A stretch of 64,000 nt of DNA, taken from the NCBI GenBank assembly GCA_027886185.1, contig WOAB01000231.1, forward strand, positions 186,001 through 250,000, in the 5' to 3' direction. This document shows, in pieces, positions 44,530 to 55,247 of the stretch. The number at the start of each line of letters is the position of its first letter. Within the stretch, counting starts at the first letter, position 1. The notes below the pieces were generated by a model, which saw only the letters and a program-made list of their open reading frames with translations, was not told the DNA's origin and searched no databases. Origin of the DNA: Rheum nobile. Taxonomy: Eukaryota; Streptophyta; Magnoliopsida; Caryophyllales; Polygonaceae. The translations under genes and the position numbers were made by a program.

Positions 44530-45894
44530 AACTCTCCCATGCTTAGACCTTTGCTCGTCCTCGAGTAAACTAATAAAGATAGTTCACTCCTCCAATGTAG
44601 CACACAAGGTCTCAGGAAGCATCTCCTCCAACTAAGAGTCACCTAACCCATGCCAAGCTCCTGGCACCAGACTTATCCACAACTCAACAAGCTTAAGGGG
44701 CAAGCAGAGCACTTCCCCCAAGCTTAACCCGGACATCCAATAGTGTGAGTAACCTCTAATCCTAGCCTCCATCTATGATTCCTTATGTCTCCGAGAGTGA
44801 CCTACCCGACAATCCTTCTTTGACTCCTCTTCTTATGACGCCTCACCAAGAATAATGAGAAATCCTAAAATCACTCATCTTCTTTTTCGCTCATTTTGCC
44901 AAGGCGCCCTTTCGGGTTTTCACCAAGCCACTCATATTTTTTCATAGATGTGCTCACATAAGCTCACGTCACTCTTGACCAATTATTACCCCAGCCTAAT
45001 GCTGGTCCAAGCCACATGCTTATTACCTAGGCCGCCCTTTCGGGTTTTCGACCTATCCCAGGATTTCTATTTTAGCCTTTTTTCAAAATTTTGGCTCTTT
45101 TCAATTTTTCTTCTTCTTCTTCTTCTCCTCAACGACGTAGCAAGTATAAAACCCTCCCCCATGCTTAAACATTGCATTGTCCTCAATGTAATGAAAGACA
45201 AAAGAATAAAGCACAGGGAAAAGCAAAAAATAACTCACAAACGTCGCCGAGCTGCTTGGACACTTTTGTTGTTGCTGGCGGTATACTCAGTAACGCCCAT
45301 GTCTCCAGTGTTGGGCGGGTGTATTCATCAACTCCATAGTTTTCTCCTACCGTACAACCAAAAGAAAACCACTTTGGTGAATAGTGGTAAAACAATGATA
45401 AGAGGATTGCACGACCTTCTAGGAACACATGGTGGAGCCCAGATATGATCTTGATGGGGGCTCTAGTGTTCCTCCTCCTCAGCTGTCAATTGTAGGGCCA
45501 TCATCGTTGCCAAATAATGTGTAGGGCTAATGACTCCTTCTTGGACAACATGATGCGCACCATCTCCATGGGAAACTCTGGACAGCTGGCCTTGGTACAT
45601 TTTTATTTTTTTAAATTCCGATTATTCTCTCTTTTTTTTTTTTGCTCCCCGTTTAAGGTTTTTTCGGGGAGTTTATTAGTGTAGGGAAGGAAGAGACTTA
45701 CATTGGTGGTAAACACCTTTTTCAATAGGCATGGGTCTCTTCCCTGCAGGTTAGTTGAAAACAAAAACAAAGCAAAAACAAGCAAAACTAATGCAAGAAA
45801 TAAAGAAAGAAAAACAAAGAAAGTAAAACATACCTCGGGTTGCCTCCCGGATAGCGCCTTAGTTATTGTCGTGGCTTGACATCCTACTCCAACC
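44530..45894 (-). other. Untranslated 3' part of Athila-like element 1
   Basis: From the polypurine tract to the gag stop codon. No conserved pol domain could be found on either strand. Short open frames are not supported. The segment around 45240-45480 has counterparts in Athila-like element 2 (57000-57280). Confidence 0.5.
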
Positions 45895-47358
45895 TCAACT
45901 TGGGTTGCTCATAGCAACTGAACTCTTGGGGTCTATATCAGGGGGATGCCTCTTTGTATATTCCACGTCGAGCTTGACCCCCGTCCTCCTGCACTTCATG
46001 ATGGGTGGACCGCTGTGTATACCCATGAACGCATTGGCCATCTTCAGAAATGGCCTACCCAGCATCTTAGGGCCTGCATGCCTATCTTGTCCCGTATCCA
46101 GTATGTAAGAAATCACCACCTGAATCAAGTTCTCCTTCTTGTGTTTCCCCTTCGGTTTCTTCTTGATCATGCCCAGCACCTTTAACATTTCCTTGCAGCG
46201 AGGGGTGCTGTCAGCCAGTATGACCAAGGGAACGGTTTTTATGTAGTCACTGAAGGCCTCATAGATATCCTCGTTGTTCTTTAGCCTTTGAGTAACTCGG
46301 GAAGCCTCAAGGAAGGATGCGACGGGTTGCAACGCGACGAGCGGGAAGGAGTTGAGACGCACAAACTCATCATAGGCAGCCTCTAGAGGATCGGGGATTG
46401 CCGGGGCATCTTCGAGAGGGGCGGGCGTCGCAGGATCGTTTCCGCAATCGCGACTCTCCTCCTCTTGGTCGCTGAATTCCTCCAGTCCCAAAAAATATTC
46501 TTCCTCAGAAAGCACCTTGCGGTCCCAAATATCGTCTGGAAGGCCCAACTCCTTGAGCGCCTCTAGGAATGGGGCGGGTGGCTTCTCGGAACCGAGAGGA
46601 GGAAAGTAAGGACGAACGTAGGTATCGACAAATGACTCGTCATTAGCTCCAGCAGGTTGCCACGGGGGGCGGCTAGTGTTCACCGCGTGGGGCGGTAAAC
46701 TACCTGAAGATTTCTGAGAATCAAGGTCACCGCTGGGGGCGGTAGCCTCATTGCCGCGGGGGGCGGTGGTCGTCAGAGCATCTTCATTTTCCTTCTTACC
46801 GCTGGGGGCGGCAAGCTGGTGCCGCGGGGTGCGGTTTTCCCCCAGAGGCTCTCTTGTTTCTGAGTCGTCTCCATCAGCGCTTGGCAGTTGTTTCCCACTT
46901 CTGAGAGTTACAACGCTTACATTTTCCCTCGGGTTCACTACCGTTTGAGATGGTAGATTTCCCGACATCTTTGCATCGATCCTCGTGATGGCTTCAGCCA
47001 TTTGGCTCATCTGCGTCTCAAGGTTCTTGATACTCGACGTCGTAGCTTGAACGTGAGTGCTGAAGTGCTTATCCAGAGCTTGGAGCATATCTTCAGTTGA
47101 CATGGAGGGGCTAGGATCGGACATGCAATTAAGCATGGGGGATTTGATCGGCACTAGCGGGCTATGCTCATAGGCCGGATTGCACTGTTGTGGAGCACCC
47201 TGCTGGTAGAACGATTGTGGCTCCGGGTAGAACTCCTGGTAGTCATGACCATATGGAGGGTATTGTTGGTACCCATAACTCGAATTGGGGTGATCTCTCC
47301 ACCCTGGAGTGTATGCGTAGGAGTATGAGTCATATTGCGGCTCTCCCCAGGGATCCAT
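45895..47358 (-). CDS. Athila-type gag with fused protease-end remnant, ~487 aa
   Basis: Starts MDPWGEPQYDSYSYAYTPGW. A Tyr/Gln/Pro-rich N-terminus, a helical segment (LETQMSQMAEAITRIDAK) and NPRENVSVVTLRSGKQLPS, the hallmark that precedes the protease in Athila gag-pol. Instead of a protease core there is a low-complexity insert with APRG/APSG-like motifs, encoded by the CCGC-N5-GCGG palindromes (46660-46834). Next come the acidic FSDQEEESRD segment and a C-terminal piece resembling the end of the protease region (LDTGQDRHAGPKMLGRPF, LKMANAFMGIHSGPP). The frame stays open throughout, suggesting purifying constraint or recent origin. Confidence 0.75.
   Translation of the reverse strand: MDPWGEPQYDSYSYAYTPGWRDHPNSSYGYQQYPPYGHDYQEFYPEPQSFYQQGAPQQCNPAYEHSPLVPIKSPMLNCMSDPSPSMSTEDMLQALDKHFSTHVQATTSSIKNLETQMSQMAEAITRIDAKMSGNLPSQTVVNPRENVSVVTLRSGKQLPSADGDDSETREPLGENRTPRHQLAAPSGKKENEDALTTTAPRGNEATAPSGDLDSQKSSGSLPPHAVNTSRPPWQPAGANDESFVDTYVRPYFPPLGSEKPPAPFLEALKELGLPDDIWDRKVLSEEEYFLGLEEFSDQEEESRDCGNDPATPAPLEDAPAIPDPLEAAYDEFVRLNSFPLVALQPVASFLEASRVTQRLKNNEDIYEAFSDYIKTVPLVILADSTPRCKEMLKVLGMIKKKPKGKHKKENLIQVVISYILDTGQDRHAGPKMLGRPFLKMANAFMGIHSGPPIMKCRRTGVKLDVEYTKRHPPDIDPKSSVAMSNPS
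46659..46834 (-). repeat. Six CCGC-N5-GCGG palindromes inside the gag ORF of Athila-like element 1
   Basis: Cores at 46660-46672 (one mismatch), 46682-46696, 46729-46743, 46754-46766, 46799-46811 and 46822-46834. All have 4-5 bp arms and a five-base, G-rich loop, the same word as in the LTRs. Confidence 0.85.
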
Positions 47359-47476
47359 ATCTGTATCAAAATCAAAAAAAGAAAATACAAAAATCAGTAG
47401 CACGGGTGTGGACCGTAAGAGAGGTCCACACCAAAGTTGATAACAAACAAAAAACACAAAAACAGAAAATTTGACT

Positions 47477-47493
47477 CCCCGGCAACGGCGCCA
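47477..47493 (-). other. Primer-binding site of Athila-like element 1
   Basis: The minus strand reads TGGCGCCGTTGCCGGGG, complementary to the 3' end of plant tRNA-Asp including CCA, 4 nt from the LTR edge at 47498. This is the usual primer of the Athila lineage and fixes the element's orientation. Confidence 0.9.
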
Positions 47494-47497
47494 AATT

Positions 47498-48812
47498 TGG
47501 CAGAGCTAAAGTCGTGATGCCTATCAAATAAATCCCAAAATACCTACTAAGTAGTATAGTAAGCAAGACAGGGTCGATCCCACAGAGAGTCAGGTTATCA
47601 ATTTGTGCAATTCGTTATCACCAACTAGGAACTAGGGGGGGTTTGTTTGTGTTTATCGTAACCAAAGTAAACAAAGCAAGTAAATAAGTTCGCAGGAAAC
47701 GGTTGTAAATATAATGGGGAAAAGCGCCACACTCAACAGAGATCCACACAACAATAGATAGGTCGATCACGGAATTCTATCAATCTCAAGTTCTTAATAT
47801 TCCTATAGTTGTTCTTATCCCGATCTTAGATAACTATTAGTTCTACCAGCCCTAATAGTACTTATTACTAAATCAAATCCGAAAACCTTCAAGACTCAAT
47901 GAAGCAATAGCATTCAACCAATGATTCAACAAGATACATGCAGTAGAAACAACCCGTTACTATAAGCATGCAATTAACTCTCTCTCACGATGAAGCGCTC
48001 GGATCCCCTATACGCAACAATCGTGCTCGCTACTAGATATGCAACCCGAACCCGGAATCACAAGTCCTAGCAATTAGGAAGATATCAATAAACCTAGGTG
48101 ATCAATCTAGATAAATCAACATAAACCAATAATCGATCAAGCACAAGAGAATTAATCCAACTAGATAGGAAAACGAACAAGAGTAGAAAACTTACAACCA
48201 ATCAATTGCTGGCTTCAAACTGTCAAGTGCAACAATGGAGGTTTAGTTATCCATTAGGGTTTGTGAGAGAAAAATACGTAAAACGGTGGCTTCTAGGGTT
48301 AACCACAAAGTGTTCTAAAATAGTCTTAAATACTAGGAAACCAATATGGAATAAAATAAGGAAATAATAACATTCCGAAATATAAAGTCTCGGATAAAAG
48401 AAAAACAGAAATAAAACTCGAAAATAAATCTCGTCAGCGCCTTACCACCGCGGGGTGCGGTGGCCTTCCTGCCGCGGGGGGCGGTAAGCTGCCGTGGCCA
48501 GGCGTCAGCTCTTCTTGCCGCTGGGGGCGGCCATCTTCACACCGCCGGGGGCGGTGGTCTTCAGACTCGTCTTCTTCTTCTCCTAGCTTGCCTCGCACCA
48601 CTTCTTAGCACATATCTTCACTCCATTGGCGTCTTCTATTGGTGGCTTCCTCATCAGTGTCTCCAGTGATCTCCAATATAGCTCAAACACTCCTAATAAC
48701 ACCAAACTTCGCCCCCAAACGCCATGCACATGAATGTGCCTAAATCTACCCGAATGACACCAATAAACCCTCTAATGACTCTTACTTAAGCCCTACAAAG
48801 TAGTGCTTATCA
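47498..48812 (-). repeat. LTR of Athila-like element 1 (5' LTR in element orientation)
   Basis: Reads TGGCAGAGCTAAAG...GTGCTTATCA on +. Palindromes at 48445-48463 (CCACCGC-GGGGT-GCGGTGG), 48472-48484, 48517-48531 and 48541-48555. Here all four are intact, whereas two of the partner LTR's copies have single mismatches. Confidence 0.93.
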
Positions 48813-49355
48813 GAGACCATACCATATTTTTGGGAAATTACTCCTTTTGAAGCCTTGGGTCTTTACAACTTAATCATTTCAGTGAACCCATCTCCACTAT
48901 TGATATATGGATCCGTATTCCACAAATGGTCATTGAGTATATCAGATTTGATGCACTTAACACTATCATTGACATGAACCCCCTTGGTACCCTCATCAAA
49001 CTTGACCCGTTCATCGAAAGCAAGTATAAAGTCATGTATGCTCCACTTTGCATTAATGTTGATTTGAATACCCTTCACCAAAAAAACTCTTGTGGTTCCC
49101 AATGATGAGGGTGGAGAACAATTATATAGAATCTGGTTTGAGGAATTCTCCGAATGTCGTAGGAATTATGGTGCCCTTGAACATGTGTTTGATTAGTGCC
49201 CTTTGAGGAATGTCAAGCCTCAAACGATCCAAATCACTTTCCAGAAGCTAAGTGTTAGCTCCAGCCCAAATCCAATACCAACCGAAAACTCCACTAATCC
49301 TATAGAATGGAATGAGGTCTCCCACAACAACAAAAGTAAGAATCTTAAACTCTAC
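48813..49355 (+). pseudogene. DUF4283-type coding segment, part 3
   Basis: Resumes in frame as PYHIFGKLLLLKPWVFTT then stops. In a shifted frame the DUF4283 core reads STIDIWIRIPQMVIEYIRF, then GTLIKLDPFIESKYKVMYAP and CINVDLNT. A second shift leads to GALEHVFD*CP, a decayed zinc-knuckle region. The TSD TCTAC (49351-49355) marks the next insertion. Confidence 0.7.
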
Positions 49356-50590
49356 TGATGTGATCACACCCATGCCACATCAAGACCATGCCCAAGATCA
49401 AGACCAAGAAGGCTCACCAAGAAGGTACATGTCATATGACACATCAAGAGAGCCAAGCCACACGCCCAAGGCCAAGGCAAGACATCGAGAGTTACACCAC
49501 ATCAAGACCATGCTCAAGATCAAGATCAAGACCAAGAGGGATCACCACCAAGGGACATGTCATATGACACACCAATAGAGCCAAGCCACATGCCCAAGGC
49601 CAAGGCAAGGAAATAGGCGCCGATAGTTACACCACATGGCTCGTCGGGTGCCGCTCATGAACTAAGGCAAGATAAATGACTCGGCACACCTTACCCAAAT
49701 GAGGCGCTACTTGACCAACATGAACCACATGAGCAAAGGGTCCCTATGGAGCCAAGACCTCCATTGGATTTGTCGCAAAATCCGTCGCCCGCCCTCACCA
49801 GAAGTCGGGCAACGCTCCCTCCAACCTCCACGATGTTGATCCACTTCCAGGCACAATCACTCAAGCCAAAGCTCGTATGTTGTCCTAAAACCTCCAAAGA
49901 AGCCTAATGAGCCCAAGTTTGTCGAGACATTTTAATCTTGGCTCGGTGGTTTTGATCCAAGCTCAAAATTGGCCGTCGCTAGACTACACCCCGATACTTT
50001 TCAAAGGCGCATTTTCAAACCGCTTGTGCATTTTCTCTCAAATTTAATGGAGAGGCGGCTCACTTCCTCCTCTTCAATGTTTCTAGACCATTCATCATAA
50101 TTCGAACTGGTTCCTTGGGTCTCAAACTCAAAATAATGAAGAGTTGCTCTTGTCTTTACTAAGGCTAGCTCAAAGGTTATTTTTCTTGCATTTCCGTGGC
50201 TATATAAGCTAGCCTTGTTGAAATTGTTTAGGCATCTTGTTCATCATATAAAACCAGAGCTATAAATTGAGTTTTCTTTGAAGTGATTCCAACAATATTC
50301 TCTCTTTCTTCGTGTTTTCATCGAAGAGTGCTTAAGTTAATTTTGGTGTGTTTATCCAACCTTAACTTTGCGAATTTCTCAAACATATGTGGTGCGTTCA
50401 TCCAAACTTTCTTGTTCACCTATCCCTCTCTTAAAACCTAGAAAAAACCCTCCACAAAATAGATCAAATTGATGCCAAAAACAACACCAAAATCCATCGA
50501 GAAGAAGATCAATTTCCAAGGCGAATCAAGCACAACTTGGGGGTGACTTCACCCTGATAATGAGCATCATTTGAGGCTGGGATTACACCA
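49356..50590 (+). repeat. 5' LTR of the chromovirus-like element
   Basis: The first ~250 bp contain a near-tandem duplication of a ~125-bp block (CATCAAGACCATGCYCAAGAT ... CCCAAGGCCAAGGCAAG), also present in the 3' LTR. Divergence from the 3' LTR is clearly higher than in the other LTR pairs here, judged by eye. Confidence 0.9.
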
Positions 50591-50591
50591 A

Positions 50592-50606
50592 GTGGTATAA
50601 GAGATT
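50592..50606 (+). other. Primer-binding site of the chromovirus-like element (tRNA-Met type, mutated)
   Basis: TGGTATAAGAG just after the LTR resembles the canonical TGGTATCAGAG initiator-tRNA-Met site with one substitution. Confidence 0.65.
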
Positions 50607-50854
50607 CTCTTCAAGGCAAGTGTCCAAAACCTTCGACTTGTTGTTGTGTCAAAACTTCAAGGACAGATGTGCTCAAATTCTTGTCAAATCTTGCATGCTT
50701 GCTGAAATTTCTGGACTGAACTTGTCTTGCTTGTTTGAGCATGTTCTTGATCGAATTATGAGGTTGAAGACAACCTTTTGTCTACTGTATGCTGCAAAAA
50801 TGTACCGTAAAGAAAATCAAAGAAATTCCAAGAGTTATTACAAGTTTTTTTTCT

Positions 50855-51043
50855 TCTAAAGTTGACTTGAAGAGTGGCTATCTCCAAATCCGAATGAAAG
50901 AAGGTGATGAATGGAAAGCAACCTTCAAGACGAAATATGGTTTGTATGAATGGTTTCTCATGCCCTTCGGATCGATTAATGCCCCTAGTAATTTTATGTG
51001 CCTTGTGAATCATGTCTTGCATGCTTTTCTTGGTAATTTTATG
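50855..51043 (+). pseudogene. Reverse transcriptase of the chromovirus-like element, part 1
   Basis: KVDLKSGYLQIRMKEGDEW, then KTKYGLYEWFLMPFG and HVLHAFLGNF are RT motifs. The preceding gag/protease region is missing (50607-50854 has no recognisable domain). Interrupted after GNFM by the CACTA element; the ATG target duplication is the Met codon. Confidence 0.88.
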
Positions 51044-52539
51044 CACTAGTGGAAAAAACACTTTTTGCTGCTCCCTTTTAGAGGCGTACATAGTTCAAAA
51101 TGCCTCAACAACGACTTAGGCAATCACTTTTTTTGGTTTTTGAGGCGGATAATTAATTTATACACCTCAAAAACATCTTTTGAGGCAAGCAAATCAATAT
51201 ACGCCTCAACAAGTATCCGAAAAAACATTTCCCGCTAAAGTATTAGAGGCGGGCCAGGGTAAGGCCCGCATCTAATGCTAACTAATTGAGGCGGGCCAAG
51301 TAGCCCGCCTCAATTAAATCTTGTTGAGGCGGGCCTCTTAAAGCCCGCCTCAAAAAGTATGTCCAATAGACGCTGACTACTTATGCCATCCATTTCTTTT
51401 AGCAGCCATGGATTCGTTCTCTTAACCCCGCCAATCCCTCTATTCTCTTCCCATCCTCCATTTTTGTGCTTCGATTCCATTCCCTCTCCACCGTTAATCC
51501 CTCACCGTCGACTTCGCCTCATCTACGAAGACGTCTGGCTTCGATCTTCCGATGTCGTCCGTCTCCATGCCTGGTTCATCAGGTTCTCTCCCGACTACCG
51601 AGGTGAGCTTTCTCGGTCTTTGATCGATTTCCTCTTCTGAACCGTTCCTGTTACACCGCCAATCCCTCTATTCTATTCCCATCCTCCATTTTTGTGCTTC
51701 GATTCTGTTCGTCTAAAATCTATCTTGATTTAGGGTTTGGTTGTGGACTTTTGACTTTCTTCTAACGCTTTTGTGTTTTTATTTTCTACATATTGCTGAA
51801 TTTTGATTCTACATCTTTCTTATTCTGTTGATTTTACTTGTTTGTTCTGCAATTGTACGAAAGTTAGTTACTTTTATGTGTAAAAATAATGTTATGGGAG
51901 TGAAACTTGGCACTTGTGTTATTTCCTGGCTCTCGACTTTGATAATCTGAAATAGGTGCTTCTTGAAAGATTATTAACCCTGTTAGCATGTTCCTAACAA
52001 GATATATATGTAAGCCCTGAACTGATAGCAAAAGCTTGAGCTATAATTTTTATATTGTTAGCGTAGACTGTAGAATCTTTGGACTCCGAACAGACCTTTG
52101 TTTAAAAGGACATAGAAGAGAGATAAAGCCAATGGCTACCTTATGGTGTTTCTTAGTTACATGATATAATTGTTCAAAATAGTGAAAATTTAAATTAGCA
52201 ACTTGGACAATAGTTTTCAAGATACTGCATATCTTATACCATGCCCCATTTATGCTACTATTTCATGATTTGACGATGAATTGGCCTCCATAAAGTTTGC
52301 ACTACATTCTTTTTCATAAGTGTACTCTCGTCATTTAACTCGGAGATTATCCGACATTCATGAAGTGTAGATTTATATTTGGTGATTATCAGATGCTCAG
52401 TTCAATATGCAATTCCACAGGCCACATGAAAATGTCAGGTTGTAAGCAGCATCTACAGTGGTTATAAATCAACATTGGTAATCAAGTTTTACTTAACGCC
52501 ACATAAGTTATGTTGATTAGAAATGTGGTGGTGACTGAT

Positions 52540-52880
52540 AATAGGCAGAGGAAGATGCCTCTATGGAGGAACTGTTGAAAGGTAGGGGCAACTTCCTTCC
52601 AATCCCGACTTTCATCTGATTTTCTCTCCAAGAAACACTCTTTGACTGGCTATCACTGGTACATATTTGACTGTGAAGGCTAGAGTTAGATTACTTTATT
52701 GCTTTGTCTATAAGGTTTTTGCTCTGTTTATCTTTTGATTTTTCAAATATTGTATCTAATAGTTAATATTGTCGCTCTATATCTAATAGTTACATGGTTT
52801 CAGGGTCTTATGAGAGAGGAAAAGGAAGTGGAGGTCGTGGCCTTGGAAATGGCAGATTTAGCAGAATCAAATAGACAAAG
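52540..52880 (+). other. Possible further captured exons in the CACTA element
   Basis: AEEDASMEELLKG (52545-52583, followed by GTAGGG) can be spliced to GSYERGKGSGGRGLGNGRF (from 52804 after CAG) and ends in RIK-stop. The RGG-like composition and splice signals suggest a gene fragment. I do not recognise the parent. Confidence 0.35.
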
Positions 52881-53407
52881 ATCGATTTAGGACTGACTGA
52901 CCGTGTTCGTTCGGAGTTTAAAATTGCAAGGTTATTCAAATCTCGTTCACATATTAAACCCATATATTCCCTTTTAAGTATACGACTAAGCTAATTTGGA
53001 GTAGAGTTTCTATAAATTACTGTAAATGGTGCTTTGCTTTCATGGATGTCATAGTCATGGATTTATGTTTCTTTGTCGTTCTATTTACTACTGCTCTCTT
53101 CAATGTGGATTTCGTTTGGTTTTGTTATGACTACATATCAGGATGGGAGGAGGTACACTTTTACAGCGATAGCTATCTTATAACTTCTATTTTTCTGGTG
53201 GAGTTTGAAAAATATCTTTGTTAAGCCTCCACTCTACTAAGTTGATATTTCCTTGATATTTGGATAGATAACAAAGTTGGTGCTCTCTATTGCAAATGAA
53301 TTGGTTAATTCACCATAAATATATGCTTCTTTTTTAAAAGAAAACAAAAATTATTCATGTGTCCTTTCTGGTTGCTGCTTTCTCCTAATATTTCCCCATT
53401 TGATCAG

Positions 53408-53460
53408 GGTGGGATGAAGGTGCATTTGGGATGCAAGTGGGCAAGGTTGCTCTTCTAAAT
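53408..53460 (+). pseudogene. FKBP-like exon captured by the CACTA element
   Basis: Encodes GWDEGAFGMQVGKVALLN, closely matching the conserved (K)GWDEGV-GMQ-GEVA-L block of FKBP12-type peptidyl-prolyl isomerases. It is bounded by AG at 53406-53407 and GTAAGT at 53461. Only one exon is convincing, and the remainder of an FKBP was not found, so this looks like a transduplicated fragment. Confidence 0.55.
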
Positions 53461-54651
53461 GTAAGTGTTAACTACTTACCTTCTTCATTACTTATTCTTG
53501 CTTTGAATATTTGGTAAACACTTGAATAATACATTGTGTCAATTAAATAATTTGGATATGTCATTTGTCAAGATAGATATGGGCTTAACTAACTATGGAC
53601 ATTGACTTGTAAATTTTTTAGAACTATAGTTAATGAACTATCGTTGTGTAACAATGATAAGAAAATACAAGTGGCGTTTGCTAAATTTGAATTGTGTTCC
53701 TCTGATGGTCTATAATGATGCACTTCTTATAGTATTTTAGAACTTGTGAATATAAAAGGTAGCTAAGTAGGTCTCCCCTGCGCTAGGTAGACAGAAGACT
53801 TCCGTCCAGACAATCAAAATGGGAAAGGTGGATTTTTTGGGAGTTTATATCAAGTATTTAGCTACTTATTTTGCTTAGTACTCATACACCGGTTCTTTGA
53901 TTGTTAGGACTTGATCAAATGATTTTCCATCTTTTTGTGATCAGGATACACTAGAAAAAATGGTGAAGTATCCATAGCATGGCGTGTAACCAACTTTTGT
54001 TGATTTAGTGCATTTATGCTTTCTTAGAGGCTTAATTAGTTCAAAATGAATTGAAGCTTCTTGTAACAATTTGTACACTCATCCCAATCTTATTTGAATC
54101 TTTGTTTTGCTGAAAATCTCATTTCTTGGACCTGGATATTGCAGGCTAAGTTCTCAAACTAATTAACCCAAGAAAGATGGACTCCTTAGACATCCTGCTG
54201 ATTCTCCTCAAGACGTTGAGAGTATCAAGGTATGTAACATTAACTATATATTGATAGTATTTGTGTTTTTTGTCAATAATTTCTGTGTTTTTTATGAAGC
54301 TATATCCTAAGAGGAAGACATCGTATACTTATGAAGAAATGGATGTTGTTCGTGAGCAATGGGCACAATATTTTACATCGAAGTATTTATTATCGGATTG
54401 AACTTGTTTTTACTTGTCATGTAAACTGTTGTTGAGAACCTGACTGTACTCAGATTGAACTTGTTTTTACTTGTCATGTAAACTTGTTTTTATTCTGTGA
54501 ATAAAATCAGAAACCTATTCTGCAATGTGTGTATGGTGCATCATAAATCCAAAAAACATCCAAAAGAAGCGCAAAAGAAGGGACTTATAGAGGCATACTT
54601 GTATGTCCGCCTCTATAAGTACATAGACGCTGACTCGGCCGAGTCAGCGCG

Positions 54652-54755
54652 ACTTGTTGAGGCGGGCCTCCGAAGCCCGCCTCAACAAGTCCCTCATTTT
54701 GGCGCCAAAGTGAGGGACTTGTTGAGGCAGGCTTCGGAGGCCCGCCTCAATAAGG
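54652..54755. repeat. 104-bp near-perfect palindrome in the CACTA subterminal region
   Basis: Two 52-bp arms centred between 54703 and 54704 in TTTGGCGCCAAA, with about 3-4 mismatches. Each arm itself contains a GAGGCGGGC...GCCCGCCTC hairpin. A further perfect 22-bp palindrome CGCTGACTCGG/CCGAGTCAGCG lies just outside at 54628-54649. Confidence 0.9.
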
Positions 54756-54887
54756 TCATTTTAGAGGCGTAAAATGCCCGCCTCAAAAAGTGTCCCTACT
54801 TGTTGCATCCCCCTTAGTTGAAGCGAACGGTGTTCGCCTCAATAAGTGTCCAAAGGCCCGCCTCTATAAGGATTTTTTCCACTAGTG

Positions 54888-55247
54888 ATGGTTGCATATT
54901 TTGATGATATCTTGATCTATAGCCACAATGTGCAAGACCATGCTAGACACCTTAGGCTAGTTCGAGAAGTTCTTAGAGAGCAACAACTTTGTGCTAACTT
55001 TAAGAAATTCCACTTTTGCTCGGATCATGTCGTTTTCCTTGGCATAGTGGTGTGCAAGTCAAGTTTGAAGGTGGATGAAGAGAAGGTCAAGGCAATTCGT
55101 GAGTGGCCCACACCAACCTCCATGACGCAAGTAAGGAGCTTCCTAAGGCTTCTCAGGTTTTATCGATGGCTTGTCAAAGACTTTAGCACCTTGGTTGCGG
55201 CTCTCATGGAGTTGATAAAGAAGAATGTGCCATTCCTTTGGGGTAAA
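54888..55247 (+). pseudogene. Reverse transcriptase of the chromovirus-like element, part 2
   Basis: Resumes in frame with VAYFDDILIYSHNVQDHARH (catalytic FDD), then DHVVFLGIVVCKSSLKVDEE, KVKAIREWPTPTSMTQVRSF and MELIKKNVPFLWG. Cut at 55248 by Athila-like element 2. Confidence 0.9.

Larger units (their letters stand above)
43215..48812 (-). mobile_element. Athila-like Ty3/gypsy element 1, gag-only (TR-GAG type), 5.6 kb
   Basis: Two 1315-bp LTRs (43215-44529, 47498-48812), target duplication GAGAC at 43210-43214 and 48813-48817. On the minus strand the LTR starts TGATAAGCACTAC, preceded by a purine tract (GCATGGGAGAGTT). A perfect tRNA-Asp-type primer-binding site lies next to the other LTR. 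The interior (44530-47497) holds one gag-related ORF and no RT, RNase H or integrase, so it would depend on a partner in trans. Confidence 0.93.
51044..54887. mobile_element. CACTA (En/Spm) transposon, 3844 bp, non-autonomous
   Basis: Perfect 15-bp TIRs CACTAGTGGAAAAAA and a 3-bp target duplication ATG (51041-51043, 54888-54890). Subterminal regions are packed with GAGGCGGGC/GCCCGCCTC inverted words (51250-51350, 54590-54870). No TnpD-like transposase ORF is seen. The interior has spliced-looking fragments: a 53-nt FKBP-like exon (53408-53460) and, near the right end, LYPKRKTSYTYEEMDVVREQ (about 54300-54360), resembling the tail of Ulp1-type transposon ORFs. It sits inside the RT of the chromovirus-like element. 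Confidence 0.94.
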
